This document shows, piece after piece, positions 24,501 to 37,400 of a stretch of 64,000 nt of DNA. The position numbers were made by a program, and so were the translations under genes. The number at the start of each line of letters is the position of its first letter. Within the stretch, counting starts at the first letter, position 1. Origin of the DNA: Dentipellis sp. KUC8613 (taxonomy: Eukaryota; Basidiomycota; Agaricomycetes; Russulales; Hericiaceae); the NCBI GenBank assembly GCA_002286715.1, contig NSJX01000065.1, positions 65,415 to 129,414 on the forward strand, read 5' to 3'. The notes beneath the pieces are model-generated. The model worked only from the letters and a program-made list of their open reading frames with translations, searched no databases and was not told the origin of the DNA.

Positions 24501-27500
24501 TACATGACTAACGTTGTACGAGCTCAAGCAAAACATACACCATGCCGCAGGGCTTTTCTATACCATCCTTGGCACAGAAGCCACAGTCGTGTATGCACTT
24601 GTGAGTCGTTTTGCAATCATGCGGGCCTTCGTGAAGGCGACCTTGAACGCAGAAAAGCTGGCATGTGGCGCACTGGGCTTTACACAATTTCACGCTAGCT
24701 TTTAACTCTACGCAGGCATTGTTGAAGGTCCTTCGTAGGTCCTCGATACTAGCATGACCCGTTTGAAATCGAGCCACATTGACAGAAATCCACTCGCGAA
24801 CGCGATCAATTCGGAGATCAACCAGAGAATCTAGATGCAATATCAGCTCATGAAGCCATTCACCATCGGGTTTGTGCTGGCGGAGAGAAGCGCCATGCCA
24901 TTCCGTTCGAAGCGTGACCAGGGCAACATCACGATCACTGAGTGAGCCTAGTGACCCTTCGACGAAGAACATAGCGTCTGAATCCGGCTTCTCCGTAGGG
25001 AGGTCTGTATCCAGATTCTAATGGAGATATTACTACCCGTCTTGGCAGGAGGTTAAATGATAAGACTCGCCTTCAAATGCTCTGCATCCGGGTGTATTTC
25101 AAATAGTCCGGCTTGCAGGGCATTGGGCAGATGAGCTAGTAACGTCTGAGCCCGGTGCGCTGCCATTGTTTCTACACACATTGACTTAACGGCAGACTCC
25201 AGAGTAGACTCAGACGGGCTTACGAGATAGGGCGCCCCAGTCATTTGCCTATACAAATGCACGATAAGTGACGACGATTCTTGCATGTAAGTTCATGCAT
25301 ACTTTAAGCTTAGCCATTAGGGTCTTCATCATGTGAAGAAACTCTCCCGCCGCATGATGCGTTGTGGGCTGCTTGTCCAAGAGTGTTCTTACCGTGTGGA
25401 ATAAACGGTAAAACTCGGCAGACTCGATCACAGGCCACGGGATGATATTTAGTTTTCCAGCATGAAGACGAGATATGAAATTTGCGTCTCGCTCTTCATG
25501 AACAATCTTCTGGAATTTCAAGGAAAATCTGTGTGAATCCTCGATCAGCTACCAAATTACACTCAAGACATGCGGATACTCACTCTCGCGTGATGTCTGA
25601 TTTATCCGTGTCGACAACGTCCTTTTTGAAGGTGAATCAGAGTGATACAGAAACGGGATATTGCTCCAACTCACCTTGATAATAATGAGGAGCGTAGATT
25701 GGAACAAAGATGGATTTGCCGCAGGATCAAGGATGTTCGCGCTGGATTGAAACGACTGAAAAAGGCCCGTGATGTCACGGCTCAGAGCAAAGTTATTGCG
25801 GAACAGGACCTGGTCGACAATGTTCAAGACTCCAAAAACCTGAGCACAAAGCCACATACAAGATTCGAAATCGCCGTGTTGAAGAGTACCAGGAACGTGT
25901 CTTCTTGAGCAGATCGTTCTATGCTGTGGACACCTGCATTACTTTCAGGCTCCGGTTCATCTGAGATTCTGTATACCCCGTTCTATAACGAACCTTCAAA
26001 ATCCAGTGCGACGATCAGATTTTTGGCAGTTGGCGTGACAGACAGCCAGACTCCCTCTAACAAGTTGCTTCAGGTCAGCCGCTCGATGAGCAAAGAAAAT
26101 ACTGACCAGTAGTCCTCATGGCACTTCCGGCGAAGGAGGTATCTGCGAGATGATTAAGCGCGAAGCTCTTCCCAACAGACTGCTCCCCCATCGAGGAAAC
26201 GACCTTGACGGGCTATATAGATAGCTCAACATTGAGGTTACATGAATAGACGGAATTCTCTCACCTTCGAGGCCAAATACGACTGGAAGATTGATTCGTA
26301 CCAGCCGAAAGATAGATGATCTACGATTCGGGTAACATCAGCCCCTAGCAGGCTTCGCTCAAGGTCTCCAGAGTATCTCCCATCCTTCAGTGGTATAAAC
26401 CTGTTCTCCCGACAGACAGCGATGTGGATGGGTATAAGGCAGAGGAGGCCCACAAGCCATTCACCCATTGGGAAGATGGATACGTCCAGATTACCGTCAA
26501 GGCTCGCAGCGAGTGCTTCCGGTAGTGTTGAGACGATTTTCAAGTTACTGAGTTCACTCCCTGTGGGTTTTCGCGTCCGCTTCTGGAAGAATTCGACCAT
26601 ACGCTGGAAATAGGGGGCGAGTGGGTAATCTTCCCGATCACAGACGAAGACAAGGGCTTTCTGACGGCGTGAGGTACTAGGAGAGAGGATGCTGTGCCCG
26701 ATTGCGGACTGCACTGGAAACCGAGTCCACATTTCGGCGTGGCAGTCAATAAGGCAGTTGTGCGCCGTTTGACAATCTTCGTGGCCTCCGTCGGCACCCT
26801 TGCCTCCATACTCTGTAAACATAAACTCCGTGATATTACTTGTTATGTCCAGCGCCACAGACTTGCACGTATGCGAAGATGCATCAAGGCCTAGCACGTG
26901 GACTGAGGACCGGTTGACGAAAGCTGTGAGAGCAAAATCGTCACTGGGAAGGTCGGAGATGTCGAGCTTGATGCCAGCGGATGAACCAAAGGTACTTGTA
27001 TGATAGCCTGTTAGGGTCAAAATCGATCCTTCCTTGGTGAGCAGCATAAGGCAAGAGCCATCTGGTGACGACCAAACTTTCACAGGAAGGCGCTGTAACT
27101 GTACGGAGGCGGGCCTAGAATAGAGTTATTGTGTGCACTTACGAAAGTGAAATGTGGTAACTGACCGAAACTGAAGCGTTACAAATGAGTATACCCGAGC
27201 CCGAAGATGACCATCGACAAGCAGTATCTCTTCGGTTCCAGAAACGAAGCACGCATTGGTGATCGTGGCCTTATCTGGGTACTCGGCGTACCATGGCTCA
27301 AGATCCGCTTGAGTTGCAACCTTCTGCAACACTTGAAAGGATTCGTCGAAAGCATATAGATGGAGTTTGAGCTGTATGAGAGAAATTTTGTCAAACATAC
27401 GAGGCCGATAAGACTGGTCGAAGTCACCTTGATAGACCCGCAGACGGCAAGGATACGCTTGGACTCATCAAAGGCGAAGAGAGGATCTTCCCCGATCTTT

Positions 27501-30500
27501 GAAACATGGAACATTTTCTTGTACCTCCTATTCGCAATGGCGCCGCTGACGGTCGCCGAACTTTCAAGATATATCTCGACCTCTCCGGTGCCATCTTCGG
27601 TAACAAGTATGAGCAACAGCCGATCGCTCTCAAGAAGTTGTACATGCCTAAGAAACAAAAATATCCTGAGCACACGCGATGATCCACAAAAGTTACAACG
27701 TACGCGATCATACGCTGGGTAGGCATCTCAAAGCGAATGGCTTGGTTCTTATCAACGACTGGTTTCGGGATAAACTTGGGATTAAGTTGCAATTCATGTT
27801 TATCTCCAGCGGATAAACCAAATGGATAGATAGTGCAAAGGATGACGGGATCATGAAAGATACGCAGGCATCCATCGAGTCGATACCGAACTGTGAAAGT
27901 CTCTGTGAGATCCAGAGCGACAAGTGTTTGCTTCAACTGGCACTATCTACAAACCTGGGCCATACTTCGACTGAATACACTCGAGATGATTGATCCCAGC
28001 TTGTCTATAAAAATGTTAGTGGGCAATGAGGTCTTTTGTCTCGAAAACGTACGTCCGAGCACCAGCCACTTCAGCAGATTCTCGATTTAACTCCTTGATG
28101 ACCCGAGAGCGTAGGTCCTCCATGGCTGCTCTCTGTGCATTCATCACCTCTGCGAACTTTTGGGACTTGCAGTGCATTTGCTGAATGTCCAAGAGACGGT
28201 GAGGCAGTGTCTTGAGGATGTTCCGGATCTTCGTTCGAAGATTATCTGCTGCAGCAGTCTTAACTTTTGCAACAAGAACTTGCAGGATTTCATCATCCAA
28301 GTGAAAATTTTCAAGGTCAGAGATGAATTTGGCATCCTTGGTCTCGTGTACTAGAGTCTTGGCCTCCCGTAATGGGTCATAATCTTGGGAACTCGATCTT
28401 TCGCCAGACCCTGTCAAGGAATTCCAAAATTTCCTGGCGGCAGCCTTGAAAACACCTGACTCCTCGTCTGTGTTAGCAGGTAGTCCCATGTGAATAATAT
28501 GTCGAATTTCGTTTTCATCCTTCGCCGAAATTATCCTCTCCAGTAGCCCATGTATGTCACCGGAGTCATCCAAGCCTTTGTGCCTGAGTATGAGATGCAC
28601 AACAACAAACTGTAGCTTCGAGTGACGAAACGCAGGATTTTTCAAGACTTCAAAATTGACCTTCTTGATCTCTTCATCATATAGTTCCTGCAGGCCGCTA
28701 TACAGAAGGCATAAATTTCTGACGAGCTCTGCAGATCTAGTCAGTTGCTGGCTGAAAGTACGGTACGCTGGATGGCGCGAATACCTGGGCCACTGTCAAC
28801 CGTCATATTTGAAGATGGGTCCGATGGAAAAGGAAGCGTCCTAGGTGATAGATGAGTATGTACCGTTCCAAAGTACTATGGTTACACACGGATAGAGACT
28901 TCGGATACGCTCAATGGCATCCTCTTGTAAGCTGTGCTGTAACTGAGGCAGGGTAGCATTGAGTTGCTCTGCGATGCGCGCTTGCTCTTCGTCCGCATGT
29001 AGTCGATACTTCTTCTCGATGTCCGAACGACCTGAGACCCACACCTTGACTGCATCGTCCCATCGACCGGGAGGTTTTAGATTCGAAATGATGTCCAATG
29101 CGCCATTGTCTAGTGCGTTGGAGAGGAACACGGATTGACATTTTCTAAATTACAAGACAATCAGTATAGCCAAACAGACAATGAACGGGACAGATGCACT
29201 GACAATAGGTCAGCAAGGTGAGTTGGATAAAATTCATGGCTTCCGTTAAAATCCTCGACTGTTGCCTTGATGGGTGAGAATCGCGCGGTCAAAAAGCCTT
29301 GCGAAGTTTCTCCTCGTACCAAATTCGGCAAAAATACTCCTGGATTCCGAGCGGACCTCTCAAGCGGTTCAGCCACCCTGAAGTATTTGCTGGGAAGCTA
29401 GTATACAAAATATAAGTGTCAGAGAAGACGATGTCAAGTAAAACTCTCCTCCTTACCACGAAACCGGGGCGAGCTGTGATGTTTTCCTCCTGTTCGTTCA
29501 TCTTCGCAACCTCGAAAGTGAAGAGCCTATCGGTGTCTGCGACCTCGGATGTCTCGAGCACCGAATCGGCATCTTCTCCTTGCCACACAATAGCGCGGGC
29601 GCACTCAGAAGACATAAACGCAATTGTTTGATCACACAGTTTCGTCAAGTATCTGAAAATCCAGTAAGTATATTGCGGCCAGTCACAAGAGCCACTTACC
29701 GAATAAACGTTACTCGGTTGCGCGCCACAGCCGAGACAGCAGAATCATCCCAAGTTGTTGGCTCAGGCCAGTGGACGACGTAAATTGTATTGTCCACGCC
29801 AGAGAACCCAGGCGGCTTGATGAAATATAGGCCAGAACTTAGCGTCGGTTCAGAGACACCAGAGAGGTCATCCTCCGGCCGGCATAGCTTCCTTTTTCTA
29901 ATCGCAATCAGTCAGTCACTGCGCTGCATCACTAGTTAGCTCAGGATAAGCTTACATTGCCTCATCGACGACCCCGATCGACAAAAGAAACTTTGCGATT
30001 TCTTCTCTTATTCCATAGACCCCGACAGGGCGACAGTTCAACTTGTCGAGTGCCTTGAAGTCTACCTTGGTTAATGAAGTATAGGCCCCCGGGTGCAGAG
30101 CCTCGACGAAATCTCGGAGAGATTCTTGTGAGATGACGATCTTCGCCACTAGTTCCGCATTTAGCTACCATTCGCTCTGGGTGGCACGATAGAGACTACC
30201 TACCTAGTCCACCACTTCCTTGATCACTGATCAGATCTAAGATGCGGTACGTCCCTGCCATCCGGTTGACTAGATCCATGTCGTTTGTATACGATATCCA
30301 TGTAGGCGTGGATGCTGGATCGCGAGTTTCTTGTATCTCCGCATCCTGATTGACAGGTATTCTGAGATCCTTGAGACGATCGGCAAGGCTTTCGGAAAGC
30401 CGATGTTCGTCGTTCCCGTCGTTGTTCGTTTTTGTGTCAGGTTCAGCCTGTTCACCGGACGTCGATTGCATGTTGGACGTATCCAACTCGCCCCTAGACG

Positions 30501-30852
30501 GTGGGAGGGACATATAGAGCTCCGAATCCGAATCCGAATCTGATCGGTCCAGATGGCTATTTCCCTGCTGATGACGACGGTCAATTATAGGGAGAGAAGC
30601 GAAAAAGACAGTGCTTACCATAGATGCCTCATCACATGCATCTTTCGCTCCTTCATGCTCTAGTGCTGCAACGACCAGTCAGAGCCACGTCATATATCGG
30701 ACGAAGTTTTGTACCGTCAATGCTTATCATGATCGTGTCCTCGTCGTGGTAGCCCCCGTCACCTGGATCCATAGCCATCAGTCACCATGATAACCACTGG
30801 GCCGAGCGAGATCAGACGATGACCCACCTGAAGTAGCATAACTTGAATCCAT
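21551..30852 (-). CDS. Giant VLIG/GBP-like GTPase with Cys/His-rich region and VWA domain, copy C (many introns)
   Basis: The start is a 25-nt first coding exon (30828-30852, MDSSYATS) spliced to an exon encoding GYHDEDTIMISIDG. The layout repeats that of copies A and B: SDSELYMSLPPSRGELD segment (30621-30196), GVYGIREEIAKFL region (30149-29700), Glu-rich and helical regions (29648-28016), beta-rich section (27936-26238), GTPase with P-loop GEQSVGKS (26165-26188), helical stretch with DRVREWISVNVARFQ (24972-24700), Cys/His-rich region (24700-22973) and a VWA domain with MIDAS DRSSSM (exons either side of about 22440-22500). The C terminus differs: after KPRGSLL it runs on to PVAVL instead of ending at R, because the stop codon has shifted. 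Reading frames appear intact. Role unknown; the family relationship is clear from the two neighbouring copies. Confidence 0.85.
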
Positions 30853-31847
30853 CGCAGAAGGCAAAGCTTCTGGACGATGTCGAATTGTATAGGCTAGATT
30901 TCCTGACGATGTGGAGGGATCCGTGGGGAGCTTCGGGAGAGGGAAAAAAGTTGTGTTGAAGAGGCCGAAGAGGCCGTCATCCGATCTGATTGTATGGCCG
31001 CCTGTCCTTGAGTCGCGTGTCATGTCAGTGTCACTTCTGTGTTCGATAGGCCCCCTGCCAGCGCCCTTATCGATATACCTCGGAAAGAGTGGTTCTATGG
31101 GTGGGTGATACCAACCACATCGGACCGCAGTCTACATTTGCCCAGCTTCCTGAGAGCAACTCAAGAGCAACTGACTGAACATTCTCTGCTTTGAGATTGC
31201 TGGGTCGCATCTCCACGAAGAGTCATTGTTGCCTTCGCTTAGATTCGGTACATCGTCTCTCTGGTTGACAATCAAAGCGCTAGCATATCCTCCGCAACCA
31301 CGGAAGCAGATGCGCCGTCAGAAGTGGTGAGTCCCAGAGTGAACATACCGGGTGTGTATGTTGATGCAGCGACGACGGCAGGCGCAGCGGCTGGTACTTG
31401 CGCCGGAAGAGGGTACAGGCACATTGCAGACTAGAAGGAAGAGACGATTCGACGATTGTGATAGTTCTGGACGTCACGGTGGCAAGACATAGATCATGCT
31501 CCCGGAGCCATCCATTATTGGTTCCGACAAAAGTGCCAACTCACCAATGTTGCAATGCATCATCCGCGCGGTGCGTACCTGATGCATGATGCAGCGGGAA
31601 CCTCGTCGTGAAATTCGCCATCATAAGCGAAGTATAAAGGGGGGTGTCGTATTAAGTATAGGATATTAAGTATATAGGTACAATGGTAGATAGTAGATGA
31701 TGGTGATACAACCAAATCTATACACATATCACAACTAAGGTATACAACATCCAAGCAAACCGCAACTTTGTCAATCCAATAGGTCCTGAAAAACGAGCGA
31801 CGTAAAATAGCATAACGATAATCATCACGGCAGACCCGAGATCCTAC
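30853..31847. other. Intergenic region downstream of the SPX-RING gene and upstream of copy C
   Basis: Holds the copy C promoter, with the shared word at 31013-31021, and the 3' flank of the SPX-RING gene. Around 31645-31680 is an AT-rich stretch with short imperfect direct repeats of the type attaagtata. No gene is recognised. Confidence 0.5.
31013..31021 (-). promoter_or_regulatory. Shared promoter word GACACGCGA, copy C
   Basis: TCGCGTGTC on the plus strand, 161 bp upstream of the copy C start codon, almost the same distance as in copy A (160 bp). Confidence 0.4.
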
Positions 31848-33817
31848 TCAGCAGATGATGCAGCCCTGCGAGTCGAGGCCAAGCTCCTCCAGCTCCTCTT
31901 TCGCTGCCTCGCGCTCATTCTGCTTTAACTTCTCCCGCGACTCGTCCGGAAACCAGTCCTGCATGAAGTTGAGCAGTGCCCAGTCGACATTGGCTAATTC
32001 ACGGGTCAGAATGAGATAGGGGAGGGAGAAACGCCATGGAAGGACGTACATCGATCGGCCTGCAATACAGTGGGCGCGCGACACATGGGGCAATTGCCCT
32101 TGCCCCGCTTCTGCATCTTCACAAGACATCTGGGAAAGATTTAGCATCAGCCCGGCGCTCTCCTAATCAGGCGACTGATCCAACTCACCGGACACAGAAT
32201 AGGTGGCCACAGAAAAGACGAATGGGTTTAAACGCGATGCTAGTGCAGATGAGACAGGCGTAATCGTCAACATGTGGAATGATAGGTATCAGCGTCTCGC
32301 CAATAGCCTGCACGAGCATACGAGGGAGCATGGCGACCGTGTGAGGGACAACGAGCGTAAGAGAGTCGGAGTGGGTAGTCGGGGACAGGGAGAAAGGCGG
32401 TGGAGAGTGAAGAGCTATTGCCATCGACGAGTCGGAGACACCAGCCCCCGGAGCGACTGACAGGATGGGTAAAGGAAGTGCAGTACGCTTAGCGTGCTTC
32501 TTCAGTATCTTGCGTGTCGCCTCCGCATTCGCTTTCTGGAACTGAATTGGAAAACATAAGCTCAATCAGACACGCAGAGCGATGCTCACCGACCTTCTTC
32601 AGATCAAGAAGGAAGACATTCAGGTGTAGGAACGTTTCAAGAGCCTTCCTGCTCTCTGCCAACTTCAGCGTCCTACGGTCGCCCAGTCCACGATACGTAA
32701 CTCGCTCCGCAAATGCCTTCAGTCGCGCCTCAGAGTCCTCGATGCTGCGCTCTCCTCGTGCCCGCTCACTCATGTTGTCGAACACCTCAGACTCCACATA
32801 CAGCTGGAACACCTCCCGCCACGCGGACAGGTCGGATTGCGTGCGGATAGTAGGCCAGCTGATCAATGGCGAAGTGACGGTAGCGGGATCAGACGTCTGC
32901 GAGTGTGGCTGGAATTTAGACGTTGCAGAGAGTGGTCGCGCGACGGATGAAATGCGAAGCGCAAGCGCTCGGAGCGTTGACACGAAGTCAGCATGGACAA
33001 CATCTAGGTGCTTCGAGATCGTCTGCAAAGCATCGGATAATAGGTGGTAAAATGCGCTGTCGTAGACGAGCGGGATGATGACCTCTTTTGCGTTGTCCTG
33101 GCTGGCATCGATGGTGCTGCAAGATACGAGAACTGTCAGCGCATATGTCGTTAGAGCAGTGATGGGAACGCACATGATCTCGTGGGGAGGACGAAGCGCC
33201 GAAGGGGCAGTACCATCTTGCCACGGAAGCGGCGGCATCCACGCACGTTCGTCGTTTTCGTCGTCGTGATTGGCCGCCAGCCCCGCACCCTTCTGCAAGC
33301 CGTACAACAGACTGAGCCCGGAATTCCGCTGCCCGTCCGCAGCACCATCTTCTTCATCTCCTTCTGTCCCATCGACCTTCGTCTCTGCCTCATCCGCCTC
33401 CTCCACAGACCCAGACGTTGGCGTCTCGGTGCGCTCCTGTATCCATATGTGTAGCCGAGGCTCGATGCCTTCTTCTGAATTGCCGAGCTCGTATACCACC
33501 TTTGGCAAGTGTGGATCATTCGTGTCGAAGGCCGCCTGGGACGCTTTGCCCTTGCCCTTGTCATTCGCGTGCTTCAATGACGCCTTCTGCTCCTGCAGCA
33601 GTGTTTGAAGAAGCTCTGGCGTGAGCCCGATGGATTGCAGCTCCTCAACGATATCGTGAATGAGTTTTTTGAGCTAGATAACATGGTCTCTTCAGTCTCT
33701 GTTTGATGACATCACAGCTTGCAGAAAGGGCGATACCTTGCGGTACTCTATAGCATTATCACGCAGTTCCGGGGGTAGTGTTGACAGTAATTCTGAGTAA
33801 GTCTTCGAGTAGTGCAT
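31848..33817 (-). CDS. SPX-RING E3 ubiquitin ligase (Pqr1-like)
   Basis: The N terminus MHYSKTYSELL (exon 33737-33817) is spliced to LKKLIHDIVEEL, the first SPX helices. The SPX core resumes after a long acidic insert and ends with RKILKKHAKRT, the Lys/His-rich surface that in SPX domains binds inositol pyrophosphates. A C3HC4 RING follows (CLICTSIAFKP, CGHLFCVRC, then CPMCRAP). This order is that of fungal SPX-RING ligases such as fission yeast Pqr1, which restrain phosphate uptake by ubiquitinating transporters; that role is inferred here. The protein ends in GCIIC, a CaaX-like box that could be prenylated. At least five introns. The start codon is well placed because SPX domains begin at residue 1. 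Confidence 0.85.
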
Positions 33818-34493
33818 AGTCTGAATGGAGGCGGATTGAAGAAACACGACTCAGCTCGTCACTTTCGTCTTGTCTCTCAATTGGTCAATTCACCTTATTA
33901 CGTAAGCGATCTTAGTAGCTGCAGCATTTTACTTGTCTGGCTCATCGGGCTTATATACTCTTGGAGTTGGAACTTACGAAGGAAGTATGCCAGAGTTCAA
34001 GGTCGAGTTTGCGCGTACCCAGACCATACACACGAACATATTTCTGACGGTGCAGAGAGCAAAGGCACGGCGAGCGCGCACGTGATGCAGTCTATGGAGC
34101 ACATGATACGCGTCATGTTAGTTCCGACACGCGCCGCTGCAGCGACACAAGCATGACACTAATTACAAGGAGAAGATAGCGACTACAGAACTAATCGTTG
34201 AATACAGACCACATGTCCGTGACATTAGCGGGGCCGACCAAAGATTTCGTGTCCACCAACGCAGGGTACTGGTATCAAGGCAAAGGTGTCTGTGTCTGCT
34301 CGACTGTCCTTCGCCAACAAGTGTTCTCGGATTATCATTGCACAAGCATGTCAAGTGATACCAATACAGCTACTAACGCCATCCAATAAAGATAGGGGAA
34401 AACCTACAAGTAAGATACACCATAAATCCGTCCGTGATCTAGCAAGAACTGTCGCACGCCTAGCGATATAAAAGCACGCTTCTCTCCCCGACA
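33818..34493. other. Intergenic region upstream of the SPX-RING gene
   Basis: Promoter side of the SPX-RING gene and 3' flank of the WDR59-like gene. No further gene or clear motif is seen. Confidence 0.5.
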
Positions 34494-37400
34494 TTAGATG
34501 AGAAGTCTCGGCGGACCAGTAGCTGGAGACAACATATAGTGGTACGAACTGTCCGGCAGGATTTGGTCCGGATGGGGTTTACATACGCAGCCGCATCCAG
34601 TCGCGCACGCGTCCAGATCTGCCGACTTCCAGCACGCGATGTGGCTAACGTGGTGGCAGAGCAAACAGCTATAGGAGAGACCTTGATAATCATTGTTAGT
34701 CGAGCTATAAAAATTATCAGCGCCAGACGCACCTTTCACGGGTAAACGACAGATAGAGCACATAGGCATCGTCATGCGCGCCGCACAGGACTTGCATGAG
34801 CGCTGCCCGCGCGGCGTTTCGTCATTCCCACAGGTCATACACAATACAGTGACCCCTAAAATTCTATAAGTTTATGCCCTTGCGAATAACAAGGAACCAT
34901 CTCACCAAACTTACTAGCCTCCACCTCAGTCGGCGGATCAAGGGTAGCCAGGAACTCGCGATCCACAGCCTTCAACAGCTCGATCCTTTTGTGCAACAAT
35001 TCCCAGCGGAACAAAATCTCAGCATACACCCTAATATGCATCACGAGTTGGTCGAGGAACTTCGGCTCGAACAGATCCATCTCCTTTGCCCTGTAACCCC
35101 AACCCCAACCCAACCCATCTGCATGAGCCAGCCGAACCACATACCAAAAAGAGACTCACCGCTCCTGCTGTACACTGTCCCTGAAATCATACACCACCAT
35201 CGTCTTCTCCATCACCGACGGGCGCGCGCTCACGATCTGCGAGAACGTCGGCCGGCGCACATTAGCGTTCGACGGGACCACCGGAATGCGCAGCGCGCCC
35301 GCGCCAACGCCCTCGGGCCACGACTTCATCTGTGCCTGCGCGTGTGCGGGCGGCTGCGGGGAGGGCGTCGCGCGATTCTGCGAGCGCGGCGATGCGTCCT
35401 TCTTCCGCGGCGACTCGGAGCCCAGCTGGTAGTGGTGCTGGTGTCTTCGCCCGCCACCACCGGGGACTGGAATCCCCGGTGTGTTCTCATCGGAGCGATC
35501 CTCTGGGGTCCGTTCCTTTGCCTCCTGCATACCAGCCATGAACTGCCGCATGCCCCCAGTATTGAAAAGGCTCGACCACGATCCACGCGAAGACATTGAC
35601 GAGATGGATGTGGAGATGTTGTTTGTGGTGGGCGAGGGCGTCCCACGGTGCCACCCGACGGGCGAGAGCGGCGTGCTGCGGTTTTCCTTCCGCCGCCGAA
35701 GCGTGAAATAGTCGCCTGACGGCGCTCGCTGCATCCCAGGCGTCGATGGCGAGACTACGCGTACAGCGGCTGACCTATCGCCTGAAAAGACCGGGTTAGC
35801 TTTTCTATGTTACCGATAGGCGGAGTGAAAACATACTAGGCGTTGGAGTGTGTTTATACATTTTCAGCAGAAGAACAGCCAGCATGGCCAACATCTGAAT
35901 GTCCTTCTCTTGAGCAAACCCTTTGTACCTGCAACGCCCTGTCAGCCTCGCCTACAGCGCCCAGTTGAGGCCACTCACATTTCCAGAACAAGATTGTACG
36001 CGAGCGGGTTCGCGCCCCACGGCAGGCCATTAGCCTCCCGCAGGGCTGCATCAGGGAGCAAGATAGCCATCGTATTGAAGAACCGTTCATGATCATACCT
36101 TGAATGCTTCTTCGCCACTGCCGCATTTTTCCTGCAGATCCGGCCTGGCAAATCACCGTCGAAGACATACTCTCCAGCCAGCGCGCGGCCTGCACCGACG
36201 ATGTACGATACGTCCTTGATGTAAACCATGATGATCCGCGTCGGCAGCAGTGCGTAACTCGCGGGGATCTCATCAAGCGCACGGCTCTGTTCTGAGGCGC
36301 GACGTTGTTTGAGCCGCGAGGCCAGCAGCAGGTTCGTCATGATGTGGAGGATATTGTCGCCTTCGTCCGGATTCCGGGAGTGCGGCGCCGACACGCGTCG
36401 GTCCTGCGATGCGACGGCAAGACGGCGCACGGCGTCAGAGAGAAGTGCGGGAGACTGGAACAACCGAGGTATGGATGCGGAACGAGCGCCGCCGGAGGGA
36501 GAGGTTGAAGCGGAAAACTCGTGCATTGGGTTGCGCACGATGCGAGGCGGAGCACGGTTGAAGCACACAAGTTCACCTATCCCCATGATCAGGGTATTAT
36601 ACTACTATCTTGCAGGACAAGGCTCACCATTTGGTCCAAACACGCCCTGCGACGTCCTCGGTTCTGCAATGTTCTTGTCGTTATGTAGTATGACAACGTC
36701 CGTGCTCCGGCCCTTGCGAACTACCGAATCATCGTCCTCTTCAGATGAACTTTCAAAGCCCATGCGCACGGGCATGCGCTCGTGCTCATCTTCGTTCCCG
36801 AAGATAAGAAAACGCAAACATGCCTCTAGGCACGGTCTGCGATTCTCACGGATGGCGCGGAGCCGGCGCAGAATGAATGCGCGGTTGCGCATTGAAATGA
36901 GCGACGTGTGCTCGAGATCGATTATCGGTGTACCTCCAGGATGCATCGCTTGGGGGTAATCCTTGGGGAATGTGAAGGTAATGCGGATGAAGACTGAGGA
37001 AGATTCGCCCCAAGGACCATGCAAACCCAGAGTAAATGTCCGTTTCTTCGTCAGATCGTGCTATAGAGAATTCTATCAGAAAACCTCCGAGTCTCATCAT
37101 GACGCACGCACCTTTTCGAGCTTGATCTTGGATGTGCTCAATTTGTGCAGCACCGAAGTGATTCTGAATCCGTTGTCAGCCATCATCTCAATTGAAAAGA
37201 ATATCACGCACTCGTCCTTCAAGCTCTGCCCCTCTCCCTCATCATCCCAACGTGTGCGACTGTCACTTCTTCGACCCGCACCCAACGACCCTGGAATGGT
37301 CGACAGTCCAGGCTCCCTCGATGTCGCACGGCTCCTACTCCCCATCCTACTCACATTCCCGCTCTCCTGCCCACTTCCCGTGCCCGAGCTGCCGTCCCTC

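Noticed and set aside
34874..35599. A 241-codon plus-strand frame
   Set aside because: It is antisense to the WDR59-like linker exon, which encodes a coherent protein in the opposite direction.
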